A DNA stretch of 64,000 nt from Cognatiluteimonas telluris (GCF_011320095.1 NZ_JAANOY010000012.1:1-64000), one strand, 5' to 3'. Counted from the stretch's first letter, positions 17,893 through 31,116 are shown. Numbers and translations: made by a program. The notes: generated by a model from the sequence alone, not told the origin.

Positions 17893-18624
17893 TCAGGCCG
17901 TCGCCGAGAAGCGATAGCCGCTGCCGCGCACGGTCTGCACCATCGCGTCCACGCCCACGGGTTCGAGCGCCTTGCGCAGCCGGCGGATGTGCACGTCGAC
18001 CGTGCGCTCCTCGACGTAGACGCTGCCGCCCCAGACGTGGTCGAGCAGTTGTCCGCGGGTATAGACGCGATCGGCGTGGGTCATGAAGAAATGCAGCAGG
18101 CGGTATTCGGTCGGCCCAAGCCCGAGCGGCATTTCCGCGATCGCGCCCGCAGGTGCCGCGCCCGTGCCGTCCACGGGCTGCCCGAAGACGCGTTGCGCGA
18201 CGCCATCGATGCGCAGCCGGCCGACGCGGACGCTGCCGTCGGCTTCGTCCTCGCGCGAGCGCCGCAGCACGGCGCGGATGCGCGCCAGCAGTTCGCGCGC
18301 GGAGAAGGGCTTGACGACGTAATCATCGACACCAGCCTCCAGGCCGCCGACGCGGTCGTTCTCCTCGCCGCGGGCGGTGAGCATGATGATCGGGATGTCG
18401 CGCGTGAGCTCGTCGCGACGCCACCGGCGCGCCAGCTCCAGGCCGCTGGTCCCCGGCAGCATCCAGTCGAGCAGGATCAGGTCGGGCAGTCGTTCGGCGA
18501 TCGCCGCACGTGCCTGGGCCGCGTCGCCTGCCTGCACGGGCGCGTAGTCTTCCTTGCGCAGCGCGAAGGCGACCATGTCGCGGATCGCGGGTTCGTCGTC
18601 GACGATCAGGATTCGTTTCTGCAT
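17893..18624 (-). CDS. phoB: Phosphate-regulon response regulator PhoB
   Basis: The protein has 243 residues. The receiver domain has acidic residues DDE at 9-11, phosphoacceptor Asp53 in LLDWMLPG and the conserved Lys in VVKPFSA. The C-terminal winged helix has the PhoB-type recognition region HVWGGSVYVEERTVDVHIRR and ends RGSGYRFS. Between the domains is a slightly long linker (about residues 130-165, Gly/Ala-rich). An almost perfect Pho box lies 55 bases upstream of its ATG, so phoBR should be autoregulated. Confidence 0.97.
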   Translation of the reverse strand: MQKRILIVDDEPAIRDMVAFALRKEDYAPVQAGDAAQARAAIAERLPDLILLDWMLPGTSGLELARRWRRDELTRDIPIIMLTARGEENDRVGGLEAGVDDYVVKPFSARELLARIRAVLRRSREDEADGSVRVGRLRIDGVAQRVFGQPVDGTGAAPAGAIAEMPLGLGPTEYRLLHFFMTHADRVYTRGQLLDHVWGGSVYVEERTVDVHIRRLRKALEPVGVDAMVQTVRGSGYRFSATA

Positions 18625-18678
18625 GGGTTCGCGGCGGCCCGCTGGCGTTGGGCGCGGGCGTCATTGGACGCCACCAGC

Positions 18679-18696
18679 ATGACAGGCGCATGACAG
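18679..18696 (-). promoter_or_regulatory. Pho box upstream of phoB
   Basis: Minus-strand sequence CTGTCATGCGCCTGTCAT consists of two identical 7-base repeats CTGTCAT separated by 4 bases, exactly the architecture of the PhoB operator. It is placed where it would overlap the -35 region of a phoB promoter. This predicts positive autoregulation under phosphate limitation and possible read-through into ppk1-ppx. Confidence 0.9.
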
Positions 18697-18736
18697 CGCC
18701 GCGAGGCGCCGTGCCCGTGCCGGCCGAGGCGGCGCC

Positions 18737-20326
18737 TTACGGCGGATCGAGGTCCTTGTCGCGGACGCCCTGGCGACGCAGTTCGAGCACCGTCGGGGTG
18801 ATCGCGGCGATCCTGGCATCGATCCGGCTGCGCGCGTAGTAGTCGACGTCGCTGCGCTTTTTCAGGGTGTTGAGCTGGACCAGCGCCTGCTCCGGCCGGC
18901 CGTTGAGGTAGGCGGCCTCCGCCCAAGCCTCACCCGCCCGCACCGGGTCGCCGGCGATCTCGCTGCTGCGCGCGAAGGTCTGCTGGAACACGGGATCGTC
19001 GCCGGCAGCGGCCAGCAGCGGCCGCAGCACTTCCTGCGCGCGGCGTCCCGCGGCGGGGGTGTTGCGCTCGTCGAGGATGCCGGCGTAGGTGATCGCGATG
19101 GCGCGATTGCCGGGCATGCGCCGCAGCAGTGATTCGAAACGGGCGTCGGCCGCGGCCGCATGGCCGGATCGGGCTTCGGCCTGGGCCAGGGCCAGCGTGA
19201 CCCAGACGTCGCCGGGGTGCGCGTCGAGCAGTGGCGACAATACGCCGGCGGCGGCGCTGGCGTGGCCATCCAGCAGGTGGGCCAGCGCCAGGCCATAACG
19301 TTGCGGGTCGTCCAGCGCCTTGGCGGCGCGCAGGCGCTCGTATTCGCGGACCGCCGCCGATGGCGTGTCGGCGCTGAGCACGCGCAGGCGTTCGCGTGCC
19401 CACGGGAACTGGCCGTCGTCGCCCGTGGCGGCGACGGCGCCGAGGGCGAACGTCGCGGGCAACAGCGGATTGTCGATCGCACTCGTCTCCGGCACGAACG
19501 GCTTGGCGGCGCCGGCCAGTTGCCGCGCGCGTTCGCGCGCTTCGCTGATCCGGGTCAGCGTCACCGGGTGCGTCTGCAGGTAATCGGGCACGCGCTCGCG
19601 CTCGCCGCCCTGGTTGCTGCGCACCACCCGCTGCAGCTTCTCGAAGAAGTCGGCCATCGCTTCCGGGTCGAAGCCGCTGCGCGCCAGGGTGCGGATGCCG
19701 ATGCGGTCGGCTTCGGCTTCGCTGCCGCGGGTGTAGTCGATCTGTCGCTGCACCATCAGTCCCTGGGCCCCGGCCATCGCCGCCATCATCGCGTTGTCGC
19801 CCGAGCTGCTGTGCGAGGACTGCGACACCGCGATGGCACCGAGCATGGCCAGCAGGATGGGCACGCTGTCGTGCTGCGCCCGTTCCACCGCGCGCAGCAC
19901 GTGCGACTGGGTGACGTGGGCGATTTCATGCGAGAGCACCGCGGCCACCTCCGCCTCGCGGTCGGCGGCGAGGATCAGCCCGGAATTGACCGCCACGTAT
20001 CCGCCCAGGGTGGCGAAGGCGTTGATCTGGCGGTCCTTGAGCAGGAACAGGGTGAACGCCTGGTCCGGCTTGTCGCTGGCCGCACCGAGCCGGTCGCCCA
20101 GCGACTGCAGCCAGCCGGTGAGCAGCGGATCGTCCAGGGTGAAGCCGTAGTTGCGCAGCTGGCTCAGCGTCATCTGGCCGTACTGGGCCTGCTCGGTGGG
20201 CGACAGCACGGTGGCGGCGGAGGATCCGATATCGGGCAGCTGGCCGTCCTGCGCCCGCGCGGAACCGCCCGACAGCGCGCTGGCCAGGGCGAATGTGAGC
20301 GCGGTGACAGTCAGGGCGTTACGCAT
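18737..20326 (-). CDS. bepA: BepA-like periplasmic metalloprotease/chaperone (M48 + TPR)
   Basis: This 529-residue protein starts at ATG 20324-20326 with a signal peptide ending in GGSARAQ. The M48 zinc-protease domain (about residues 30-270) has the catalytic motif LSHEIAHVTQSH and the third-ligand region GSEAEADRIGI. A TPR superhelix (about 310-500) follows, built from Ala-rich helices such as VTLALAQAEARSGHAAAADARF. BepA (YfgC) clears stalled LptD and BAM intermediates from the outer-membrane assembly machine. The gene lies downstream of the region that feeds into phoB, on the same strand but with no shared transcript evident. Confidence 0.93.
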   Translation of the reverse strand: MRNALTVTALTFALASALSGGSARAQDGQLPDIGSSAATVLSPTEQAQYGQMTLSQLRNYGFTLDDPLLTGWLQSLGDRLGAASDKPDQAFTLFLLKDRQINAFATLGGYVAVNSGLILAADREAEVAAVLSHEIAHVTQSHVLRAVERAQHDSVPILLAMLGAIAVSQSSHSSSGDNAMMAAMAGAQGLMVQRQIDYTRGSEAEADRIGIRTLARSGFDPEAMADFFEKLQRVVRSNQGGERERVPDYLQTHPVTLTRISEARERARQLAGAAKPFVPETSAIDNPLLPATFALGAVAATGDDGQFPWARERLRVLSADTPSAAVREYERLRAAKALDDPQRYGLALAHLLDGHASAAAGVLSPLLDAHPGDVWVTLALAQAEARSGHAAAADARFESLLRRMPGNRAIAITYAGILDERNTPAAGRRAQEVLRPLLAAAGDDPVFQQTFARSSEIAGDPVRAGEAWAEAAYLNGRPEQALVQLNTLKKRSDVDYYARSRIDARIAAITPTVLELRRQGVRDKDLDPP

Positions 20327-20572
20327 CGGAGGCTCGCTGCGGGGGGAGGTGGCGCCCGGCGAGGATGGGCGCGCGGAGCGGGAAGGGGGTGAACAACGTG
20401 TTAACCAGCGTGGGTTGCCTTGGATAATCGCCTCCGCGCCCTCTTGGGTGGGCGACCACCCCATGGCCCCGCGGGCTCTGGACAGGTCGATCGGGGTGGG
20501 CCGGGTGGAAATCAGCCGGGGACGACCGCATATTCGACCTCTTCGCCGCGCGCGAGTTTCCGGAGTCCACTG

Positions 20573-20863
20573 TTGAGCCAGCCAGCCCCTGCGGCGCCGA
20601 GCGCGCCGATCACCATCTACACGTCGGCCATGTGCGGCTACTGCATGGCCGCCAAGAACTTCCTCAAGAGCAAGGGCCTGGCGTGGGAAGAGATCCGGAT
20701 CGACCTCCATCCGGAGCAGCGCGAACGCATGCTCGCACGCGCCCGTCGCACCAGCGTGCCGCAGATCTTCGTCGGCGAGACCCATGTCGGCGGCTACGAC
20801 GACATGATCGCGCTGCATCGCGCGGGCAAGTTCGAGCCGCTGGTCGGCGGGGCGCAGCCATGA
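20573..20863 (+). CDS. grxC: Glutaredoxin 3
   Basis: This is a 96-residue glutaredoxin with redox motif CGYC at residues 21-24, the cis-Pro segment TSVPQIFVGE and the glutathione-binding GGYDD. I chose TTG at 20573 as start, with CGGAG nine bases upstream, because it gives the normal glutaredoxin length; the only ATG in frame (20420) would add 51 residues of low-complexity translation. It reduces protein and ribonucleotide-reductase disulfides with glutathione. Its stop overlaps the next gene as ATGA. Confidence 0.92.
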   Translation: MSQPAPAAPSAPITIYTSAMCGYCMAAKNFLKSKGLAWEEIRIDLHPEQRERMLARARRTSVPQIFVGETHVGGYDDMIALHRAGKFEPLVGGAQP

Positions 20864-21258
20864 GCGGCGCGGACGAGGGCAGCGACGACCGGATCGCGGA
20901 GTTCACCCGCTTCCGCCAGCGCATGAACGAACGCATCCTGGCCGAGCCCAACCAGGTCGTGCGCCGCTTCTTCGCGCTCGACACCCAGACCTACCAGGCC
21001 GGCGCGCTCGACGCCAAGACCAAGGAGCTGCTTGGCCTGGTCGCCTCGCTGGTGCTGCGCTGCGACGACTGCATCAGCTACCACGTGGCGCAGTGCAAGG
21101 AGGCCGGGGCCAGCCGCGACGAGCTGTTCGAGACGTTCTCGGTGGGGCTGGTGGTGGGCGGCAGCATCGTGATCCCGCACCTGCGGCGCGCGGTGGATTT
21201 CCTGGATCGGCTGGAGTCCGGCGAAAACGTGGCCAGGCCCGCGCACGACCACGGGTGA
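20860..21258 (+). CDS. Carboxymuconolactone decarboxylase / AhpD-family protein
   Basis: This 132-residue all-helical protein has the AhpD-like signature E...CDDCISYH (Cys about 68 and 71, His about 75), with the Glu in AKTKELLGLVAS. In AhpD these residues form a thiol-disulfide peroxidase/adaptor site. Many members of the family have unknown function, but coupling by ATGA overlap to a glutaredoxin supports a redox role over an aromatic-degradation role. It ends in an HDHG tail. The 181 bases after it contain the IDH leader. Confidence 0.85.
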   Translation: MSGADEGSDDRIAEFTRFRQRMNERILAEPNQVVRRFFALDTQTYQAGALDAKTKELLGLVASLVLRCDDCISYHVAQCKEAGASRDELFETFSVGLVVGGSIVIPHLRRAVDFLDRLESGENVARPAHDHG

Positions 21259-21439
21259 GCGGCGTCGGCGCGGAGGGTTGGGGTCCGCTCCCGGCCGCTC
21301 CACGGACCGCCGGCGCGCCACCAGCCAGTGCGTAATCCGTGATGCCTGGCCTGCATCGGCTTGGGTCGAGCCACGGCCTTGCGGCATAATGTACGGCTTC
21401 GCGACGCCGCATTCGCAGGCGTCCCAGCCGGAAACCTGA

Positions 21440-22447
21440 ATGACCAACACCATCACCGTGATCCGTGGCGACGGCATCGGCCCGGAAATCATGGACGCCA
21501 CCCTGCACGTGCTCGATGCGATGCAGCTGGGGCTGGCCTATGAATTCGCCGACGCCGGGCTGGTCGCGCTGGAGAAGCATGGCGAACTGCTGCCCGCCGC
21601 GACCATGGATTCGATCCGCCGCAACCGGGTCGCGCTCAAGAGCCCGTTGACGACGCCGGTGGGCGAGGGCTTCTCCTCGATCAACGTCGAACTGCGCAAG
21701 CGCTTCGACCTGTATGCGAACGTTCGCCCGGCGCGCTCCTACCCGAACACGAAGTCGCGCTTCCCCGACGGTGTCGACCTGATCACCGTGCGCGAGAACA
21801 CCGAAGGCGCCTATATCGGCGAAGGCCAGTCGCTGTCGGAAGACGGCGAGACCGCGCTGTTGACGCAGAAGGTGACCCGTCGCGGCTCTGAGCGGATCGT
21901 GCGCTACGCGTTCGACCTGGCCCGGCGCACCGGCCGCAAGAAAGTCACGGTGGTCCACAAGGCCAACATCTTGAAGTCGACGTCCGGGCTGTTCCTCAAG
22001 GTCGCGCGCGAAGTCGCCGCGCAGTACCCGGACATCCAGTGCAACGAGCTGATCGTCGACAACTGCTGCATGCAGCTGGTGATGCGGCCCGAGCAGTTCG
22101 ACATCATCGTGACGACGAACCTCTTCGGCGACATCATCTCGGACCTGTGCGCCGGCCTCGTCGGCGGCCTGGGCCTGGCGCCGGGGGCCAACATCGGCAC
22201 CGATGCGGCGATCTTCGAAGCCGTTCACGGCACCGCGCCGGATATCGCCGGCCAAGGCAAGGCCGATCCCTGCGCGCTGCTGCTGGGCGCGGCGCAGATG
22301 CTCGACCACCTGGGCCAGCCGGAGCAGGCGACGCGCCTGCGCGCGGCGATCGTCGCCACCCTGGAGGCGAAGGATTCGCTGACGCCCGACCTGGGTGGCA
22401 GCGGCAACACGATGTCCTTCGCCAAGGCGATCGCGACGCGACTCTGA
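21440..22447 (+). CDS. Isocitrate dehydrogenase, NAD-dependent type
   Basis: The protein has 335 residues and belongs to the isocitrate/isopropylmalate dehydrogenase family. Visible are the N-terminal GDGIGPEIM, the substrate-binding segment with RENTEGAYIGEG, the Mg-binding NLFGDIISDLCAG and HGTAPDIAGQGKADPCA. The Ser in KSPLTTPVGEGFSS and the short length match the homodimeric NAD-type isocitrate dehydrogenase of xanthomonads rather than the longer NADP enzyme; 3-isopropylmalate dehydrogenase is less likely because the substrate-loop residues differ. It oxidises isocitrate to 2-oxoglutarate in the TCA cycle. A strong terminator follows. Confidence 0.9.
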   Translation: MTNTITVIRGDGIGPEIMDATLHVLDAMQLGLAYEFADAGLVALEKHGELLPAATMDSIRRNRVALKSPLTTPVGEGFSSINVELRKRFDLYANVRPARSYPNTKSRFPDGVDLITVRENTEGAYIGEGQSLSEDGETALLTQKVTRRGSERIVRYAFDLARRTGRKKVTVVHKANILKSTSGLFLKVAREVAAQYPDIQCNELIVDNCCMQLVMRPEQFDIIVTTNLFGDIISDLCAGLVGGLGLAPGANIGTDAAIFEAVHGTAPDIAGQGKADPCALLLGAAQMLDHLGQPEQATRLRAAIVATLEAKDSLTPDLGGSGNTMSFAKAIATRL

Positions 22448-22466
22448 ATCGGAATCGGTCGCAACG

Positions 22467-22494
22467 AAAGGGCGCCTTGCGGCGCCCCTTTTTT
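22467..22494 (+). terminator. Rho-independent terminator after isocitrate dehydrogenase
   Basis: GGGGCGCC-type hairpin (arms GGGCGCC and GGCGCCC, loop TTGC) followed by six T residues. The preceding AAA makes it partly usable from the opposite strand for the convergent Bax-inhibitor-like gene. Confidence 0.9.
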
Positions 22495-22510
22495 CTGCCA
22501 GGTTCGGGGG

Positions 22511-23266
22511 TCAGTTGCGTGACTGAAGCTTGGACAGCAGCCTCAGGATTTCCAGGTACAGCCACACCAGGGTCACCAGCAGGCCGAACGCGCCGTACCA
22601 CTCCATGTACTTCGGCGCGCCCTGGGCGACGCCCTGCTCGATCATGTCGAAGTCGAGCACCAGGTTCAGCGCGGCGATGACCACCACGAAGCCGGAGAAC
22701 GCGATGCCCACCCAGCTACTGCCCTGGATGAAGGGCATCGAATGGCCGAAGAACCCCATCACGATGTTGACCAGGTAGACGATCGCGATGCCGCCGGTGG
22801 CCGCGACCACGCCGAGCTTGAACTTCTCGGTTGCCCGCACCAGTCCGCTGCGATAGGCCAGCAGCATCGCGCCCAGGGTGCCGAAGGTCAGCGCGACGGC
22901 CTGCATGACCAGGCCGGGGTAGCGCTGCTCGAAGACCGCGGAGATCGCGCCGATGAACACACCTTCCAGCAGCGCGTACAAGGGCGCGGTGAACGGCGCC
23001 CAGGTCTTGCGGAAGATCGTCGCCATCGCGACCACGAAGCCGCCGAGCGCACCGACGAGCACATACGGGCCCAGGTTGGCAGCGCCACCCGACGAGAACG
23101 CCAGGTTCCAGGTGTACATCGCGCCGACCAGCGCCAGGATCAGCAGGAAGGCGGTGCGATTGACGGTGCCGTTGACGGTCATCGCGCCATCGCGCGCCCC
23201 GGTCAGCGTGCCGGTACCGGTGTCGAGGAATGCCGAAGCCTTCAAGGCGGGGTTGCTGCTGCGCAT
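22511..23266 (-). CDS. Bax inhibitor-1/YccA-family-like integral membrane protein
   Basis: This 251-residue protein has seven hydrophobic segments after a cytoplasmic N-terminus of about 40 residues. The sequence matches the prokaryotic Bax1-I branch seen in xanthomonads, with FDMIEQGVAQGAPKYMEWYGAF near the C-terminus, an acidic helix pair typical of the TMBIM fold (ion leak channel). The start at 23264-23266 was chosen because the upstream in-frame Met (23341) adds only arginine/proline-rich sequence. Physiological role in bacteria is not established. It is convergent with the isocitrate dehydrogenase gene. Confidence 0.88.
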   Translation of the reverse strand: MRSSNPALKASAFLDTGTGTLTGARDGAMTVNGTVNRTAFLLILALVGAMYTWNLAFSSGGAANLGPYVLVGALGGFVVAMATIFRKTWAPFTAPLYALLEGVFIGAISAVFEQRYPGLVMQAVALTFGTLGAMLLAYRSGLVRATEKFKLGVVAATGGIAIVYLVNIVMGFFGHSMPFIQGSSWVGIAFSGFVVVIAALNLVLDFDMIEQGVAQGAPKYMEWYGAFGLLVTLVWLYLEILRLLSKLQSRN

Positions 23267-23534
23267 GGTGTCGTCCGTCTGGGGTCTGGCTTGAGGATAA
23301 CGTGGGAGTGGCGGCGTTCGGCGCGCGTTCAAGTGAGCCACGCATCGGCGTGCAGCGCGCGGTCAGTCTCGACAGTGCGGTCCGGCCGGTCGAACCAGCG
23401 TGCGCCGCGCCAGTGGCAACCATGTCGTGCCGGGACGCGCGCCGTCGCGGGTTTGACAGCCTGCGGGCCGCTCCCGACAATAGCCGGCCCTGCGCGGTCT
23501 GCGCGGGGTTTTGCAGTGGAATCGCTTGAGCCGG

Positions 23535-23611
23535 CGGGGTATAGCGCAGTCTGGTAGCGCGCCTGCTTTGGGAGCAGGATGTCGGGGGTTCGAATCCCTC
23601 TACCCCGACCA
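23535..23611 (+). tRNA. tRNA-Pro (TGG)
   Basis: This is a 77-base cloverleaf with acceptor CGGGGTA paired to TACCCCG, anticodon TGG in CTTTGGGAG, T loop GGTTCGAATCC, and CCA encoded. It is the first of a group of five tRNA genes before tig. Confidence 0.96.
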
Positions 23612-23675
23612 TTCCGGCTGCCGGATGCATGGCATCGGAGCAGCGCCGCGGGAACGATGCGAGAATCCTCGCCTC

Positions 23676-23749
23676 GCGCCCGTAGCTCAACCGGATAGAG
23701 CACCGGCCTTCTAAGCCGGCGGTTGCAGGTTCGAGTCCTGCCGGGCGCG
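23676..23749 (+). tRNA. tRNA-Arg (TCT)
   Basis: Acceptor GCGCCCG pairs with CGGGCGC, the anticodon is TCT in CTTCTAAG, and the T arm is GGTTCGAGTCC. The CCA end is not encoded (the gene continues GCGAG), so CCA must be added enzymatically, unlike its neighbours. Confidence 0.95.
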
Positions 23750-23868
23750 CGAGCCAACGCGCGGTCGGCCGCCGGATCGGATTCGCGGCTGTCGCGCGGC
23801 AGGTGGCATCGAATAGCATGGCCGGCGCGACGTGGCGCGGACGCTGGTCGGGGTTTACAGGTTTCAAT

Positions 23869-23946
<78 letters not shown>

Positions 23947-23980
23947 ATGTTTGTATTCGCTATAATTTGCGATCAGTTTC

Positions 23981-24056
23981 GGGCCGTTAGCTCAGTTGGT
24001 AGAGCAGTTGACTCTTAATCAATAGGTCGAAGGTTCGAATCCTTCACGGCCCACCA
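23981..24056 (+). tRNA. tRNA-Lys (CTT)
   Basis: This 76-base tRNA has acceptor GGGCCGT/ACGGCCC, anticodon CTT in ACTCTTAAT, and CCA encoded. A TATAAT hexamer at 23961-23966 may provide a promoter of its own between tRNA-His and tRNA-Lys. Confidence 0.95.
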
Positions 24057-24061
24057 GTTCC

Positions 24062-24092
24062 AAAGCCCGGCCTCGCGCCGGGCTTTTTTTTC
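24062..24092 (+). terminator. Terminator after tRNA-Lys
   Basis: AAAGCCCGGC and GCCGGGCTTT arms with a short loop are followed by eight T residues, a strong intrinsic terminator that ends the Pro-Arg-His-Lys tRNA transcript(s). Confidence 0.93.
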
Positions 24093-24242
24093 GGGTGGAG
24101 TGGATCCCGTGTTGGATCGACGACCCCCGGCGCCCGATCGGCGACAAGGGCGGCCCGGGCCGTGATCGCACTGCGGCAAATGGCAACAATGCGTGGCCCG
24201 CCATGGCTTGGGCCAATGCCGGCGATGGCACAATGCGCCGGC

Positions 24243-24327
24243 GCGAAAGTGGCGGAATTGGTAGACGCACTGGATTTAGGTTCCAGCGCCGCAAGGCGTG
24301 GGGGTTCGAGCCCCCCCTTTCGCACCA
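24243..24327 (+). tRNA. tRNA-Leu (TAG)
   Basis: This is an 85-base class II tRNA with a variable arm (GCGCCGCAAGGCGT), anticodon TAG in GATTTAGGT, acceptor GCGAAAG/CTTTCGC and CCA encoded. It lies about 230 bases upstream of tig, beyond the terminator of the other tRNAs. Confidence 0.95.
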
Positions 24328-24557
24328 CCCCGCGGTGACGCCCGGATGGCGATCGCACCCGCCGGGCCGTCAGGCCGTCGCAGGCCGGCTTTCCCGCCGG
24401 CGCGATGCCTGTTCCGTCCCCGCGCTGGCACCCGGACCTCCGATCGGCGAAACTAGCGCGTTCCGCCGACTGTTTTCCGGGGCGCACATGCGCCGGCCGG
24501 GGTCGGCCCGATCAATCTCAGACACGACCGCGGCCGGGCCGCGGGGCAGGAGTGGGT

Positions 24558-25880
24558 ATGGCAGCTTCAAATACGCAGGTTTCGCTCGAATCCGTCGGCA
24601 ACCTCGAGCGCCGCATGACCTTGCGGCTTCCGGCGCAAAGCCTGGAAACGCAGGTCGGTGGGCGGTTGCGCGAGATCGCGCGCACCGCGCGGATCAAGGG
24701 CTTCCGCCCCGGCAAGGTGCCGACCAAGGTGGTCGAGCAGCGCTATGGCGAGCAGGTGCGCGCCGAGGTGCTCGATGGCCTGTTGCGCGAGGGATTCGAC
24801 AGCGCCATCCGCGAGAATTCGCTGCGCCTGGCCGGTAGTCCGCGGATCCAGCCGGCGGATCCGGCAACGGAAGGCGACCTGGCCTACGTCGCCACGTTCG
24901 AGGTGATGCCCGATTTCGGCGAGATCGATGTCGACAAGCTCGAAGTGGTGCGCCATACGGCCGAGATCACCGATGCCGACATCGACCGCATGATCGAAAA
25001 CCTGCGCCTGCAGCGCCGCAGCTGGACCGCGGTCACGCGTCCGGCGCAGGAAGGCGACGCGGTCGACGTCGAAACCTGGTCGCAGGCCGGCGACGAACGG
25101 CTTCCGGCCGAAGGCAGCGAGAAGGGCGTGGCTGTGATCGGTACCGGCGCCATGCTCGCCGAGATCGAGGCGGCGCTGGTCGGCATGAAGACCGGCGACG
25201 AAAAGACGATGGACGTGACCTTCCCATCCGATTGGCGCGTGCCCCAGCTGGCGGGCAGGCAGGTGCAGGTCTACCTGAAGGCCGAGCAGGTGTCGGAGCC
25301 GGTGTTGCCGGAAGTCGATGCCGCCTTCATCCGCAGCTTCGGGGTCAAGGCCGGCGAACTGGACGCCTTCCGCGGCGAAATCCGCAGCAACCTCGAGCGT
25401 GAGCTCAAGGGCGCGTTGATGGGCCGCCTGCGCCGTGAAGTCGGCGAGCAACTGGTGGCCGCCTACGCCAGTGTCGAGATGCCCCCGCGGCTGGTGGAAA
25501 GCGAAGCCCGGCAGATGGCCTACCAAACCTTCGAGCAGGCGCGGCGCCAGGGCGCCCAGGGCGAGCTTCCGGCCGACGCCCACCTGCAGTTCATGGACGC
25601 CGCCCGCAGCCGGGTGCTGGTCGGCCTGCTCGTCGGTGAGGTGGCGCGCCGCAACGAGCTCAAGCTCGATCCCAAGCGATTGAACGAAACCCTGCGCCTG
25701 ATCGCTTCGACCTACGAAGAGCCCAAGCAGGTCATTGAGTTGTACCGCAACGATCCCCAGTTGATGTCGGGACTGCAGTCGCGGGTGATGGAAGAGCAGG
25801 TGATCGACTGGATCGCCGAGCGCGCCCGCCATACCGAGCAGCAGATGTCCTTCCAGGAGGCGATCGGCCCCACGGCCTGA
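24558..25880 (+). CDS. tig: Trigger factor (ribosome-associated chaperone)
   Basis: This 440-residue protein starts at ATG 24558, after AGGAG. The N-terminal ribosome-binding domain has the signature [17 protein letters not shown] (about residues 46-62). A central FKBP-type prolyl isomerase domain (about 150-240) and a helical C-terminal substrate cradle follow. It binds at the ribosome exit tunnel and shields nascent chains. It is followed by clpP after 26 bases, giving the usual tig-clpP-clpX-lon quality-control cluster. Confidence 0.96.
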   Translation: MAASNTQVSLESVGNLERRMTLRLPAQSLETQVGGRLREIARTARIKGFRPGKVPTKVVEQRYGEQVRAEVLDGLLREGFDSAIRENSLRLAGSPRIQPADPATEGDLAYVATFEVMPDFGEIDVDKLEVVRHTAEITDADIDRMIENLRLQRRSWTAVTRPAQEGDAVDVETWSQAGDERLPAEGSEKGVAVIGTGAMLAEIEAALVGMKTGDEKTMDVTFPSDWRVPQLAGRQVQVYLKAEQVSEPVLPEVDAAFIRSFGVKAGELDAFRGEIRSNLERELKGALMGRLRREVGEQLVAAYASVEMPPRLVESEARQMAYQTFEQARRQGAQGELPADAHLQFMDAARSRVLVGLLVGEVARRNELKLDPKRLNETLRLIASTYEEPKQVIELYRNDPQLMSGLQSRVMEEQVIDWIAERARHTEQQMSFQEAIGPTA

Positions 25881-25906
25881 CCGCTGATCCGCACAACGAG
25901 ACCCAC

Positions 25907-26533
25907 ATGACCAACGAGATCAAAGCCCTGAACCTGGTGCCGATGGTGGTCGAACAGACCAGCCGCGGCGAGCGCGCCTACGACATCTACTCGCGCCTGC
26001 TCAAGGAACGCGTGATCTTCCTGGTCGGCGGCATCGACGACCATGTCGCCAACGTGATCGTCGCGCAGATGCTGTTCCTCGAGGCGGAAAACCCCGAGAA
26101 GGACATCAGCCTGTACATCAATTCCCCCGGCGGCGTGGTCACTGCCGGCATGGCGATCTACGACACCATGCAGTTCATCAAGCCGGACGTGAGCACGATC
26201 TGCGTCGGCCAGGCGGCCAGCATGGGCGCGTTGCTGCTCGCCTCCGGCGCCAAGGGCAAGCGCTACGCGCTGCCCAACTCGCGGGTGATGATCCACCAGC
26301 CGTTGGGCGGCTTCCAGGGCCAGGCGACCGACATCGACATCCACGCGCGCGAGATCCTCTCGATGCGCCAGCGACTCAACGAGATCCTGTCCAAGCACAC
26401 CGGGCAGTCGCTGGACACGATCGCGCGCGACACCGAGCGCGACAACTTCAAGAGCGCAGAGGCCTCGCGCGACTACGGGCTGGTCGATTCGGTGCTCGAA
26501 CGGCGTCCGGAAGAGTCGATCCAGCCGTCCTGA
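25907..26533 (+). CDS. clpP: ATP-dependent Clp protease proteolytic subunit
   Basis: This is a 208-residue serine peptidase (S14). Catalytic triad Ser105 (GQAASMGA), His130 (RVMIHQP) and Asp179 (RDTERD) are in the standard spacing. It has a short propeptide region and forms tetradecamers capped by ClpX, encoded 139 bases downstream. It probably shares a transcript with tig. The spacer to clpX contains a TATTCT hexamer that may supply an extra promoter. Confidence 0.98.
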   Translation: MTNEIKALNLVPMVVEQTSRGERAYDIYSRLLKERVIFLVGGIDDHVANVIVAQMLFLEAENPEKDISLYINSPGGVVTAGMAIYDTMQFIKPDVSTICVGQAASMGALLLASGAKGKRYALPNSRVMIHQPLGGFQGQATDIDIHAREILSMRQRLNEILSKHTGQSLDTIARDTERDNFKSAEASRDYGLVDSVLERRPEESIQPS

Positions 26534-26672
26534 TCTGGTGGCGTAAACCAGCGCGCAAGCGCCTGATTACGCAGCACTTTCATCCCGCCCAGCGGGCCCG
26601 CGAGTGATCCGGGCCCCTGTGCTATTCTCGGGCCGGCCACAGTACGTGGGCGGCTGCAACAGGTAACGGGGA

Positions 26673-27956
<1,284 letters not shown>

Positions 27957-28184
27957 GGCCGGCGTGCGGGTCCGTCCCGCACCAATCGACTTCGGCAGGC
28001 CCGTCCGCGCGCCCGCGATCCGCTGATGGTCGCCCTGATGTGAACGCCACGTGCACGCCGCGCCGGTTCCGGGTGCGGCATGCCGCCGCTCCGGCCCCGG
28101 CCCGCCTCGGGGTGGAGGCTGACTTCGCGCGCGGTCACAGATCAGCCAATCCGCGCCGTGCCCGACCAATTCACCTCCGGGCCG

Positions 28185-28213
28185 CTTGTATGCTCTTCAC
28201 GACTCCCCCATGT
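28185..28213 (+). promoter_or_regulatory. Candidate sigma-32 (heat-shock) promoter of lon
   Basis: CTTGTAT (28185-28191) and CCCCATGT (28206-28213) are separated by 14 bases. They match the RpoH consensus CTTGAAA / CCCCATNT in the -10 perfectly and in five of seven -35 positions. It lies about 130 bases upstream of the lon ATG. lon is a heat-shock gene in many proteobacteria, so the placement is sensible. I saw nothing else in 27957-28339. Confidence 0.65.
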
Positions 28214-28339
28214 TGCTGTCTGGCGCAAGCTGACTGCGAGGCAATGCACCTGTCTTGATCCGCCCGGGGCTATCGTCTTCCCATGCCCACGCCACGCCGC
28301 CGCCGACACAAGATCGCATCGCCCCAAACCGGAGCCCCC

Positions 28340-30772
<2,433 letters not shown>

Positions 30773-30949
30773 CGCCTGCCCGCCGCCGCGGGCCTGGCGC
30801 GCGCGCTGCAACGGCGCGCGAGTGCCCGTTCGCGATCGCGATCGGCGGCAGCCCAACGGAATTCACGGGGCTTGCAGGACAACTGTTGGTCGCACGAGCG
30901 ACGTTGCAGCCACCGGCTGCAAACCCGCGCCGCGATTGGGTTTCGCGTG

Positions 30950-30978
30950 TTGCGTGGGGAAAATGCCGCTGGTATAAC
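30950..30978 (+). promoter_or_regulatory. Sigma-70-type promoter of hupB
   Basis: TTGCGT and TATAAC are separated by exactly 17 bases, 138 bases upstream of the hupB ATG. This is the only clear element in the 344-base gap between lon and hupB and implies a leader of about 130 nt. No terminator for lon was recognised in the gap. Confidence 0.6.
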
Positions 30979-31116
30979 GGATCGACTGTGGCGCCCGCAT
31001 GGCGCGTCATGGCAACGCGGTCGGGGACAAATCCGCGCCACTGCCGCACGGCTCCCCCGACATCGAACCCATCGGAATCAAGCAGCGAAGCGTCGCTTCG
31101 CTCAGGGAGTCAATCA

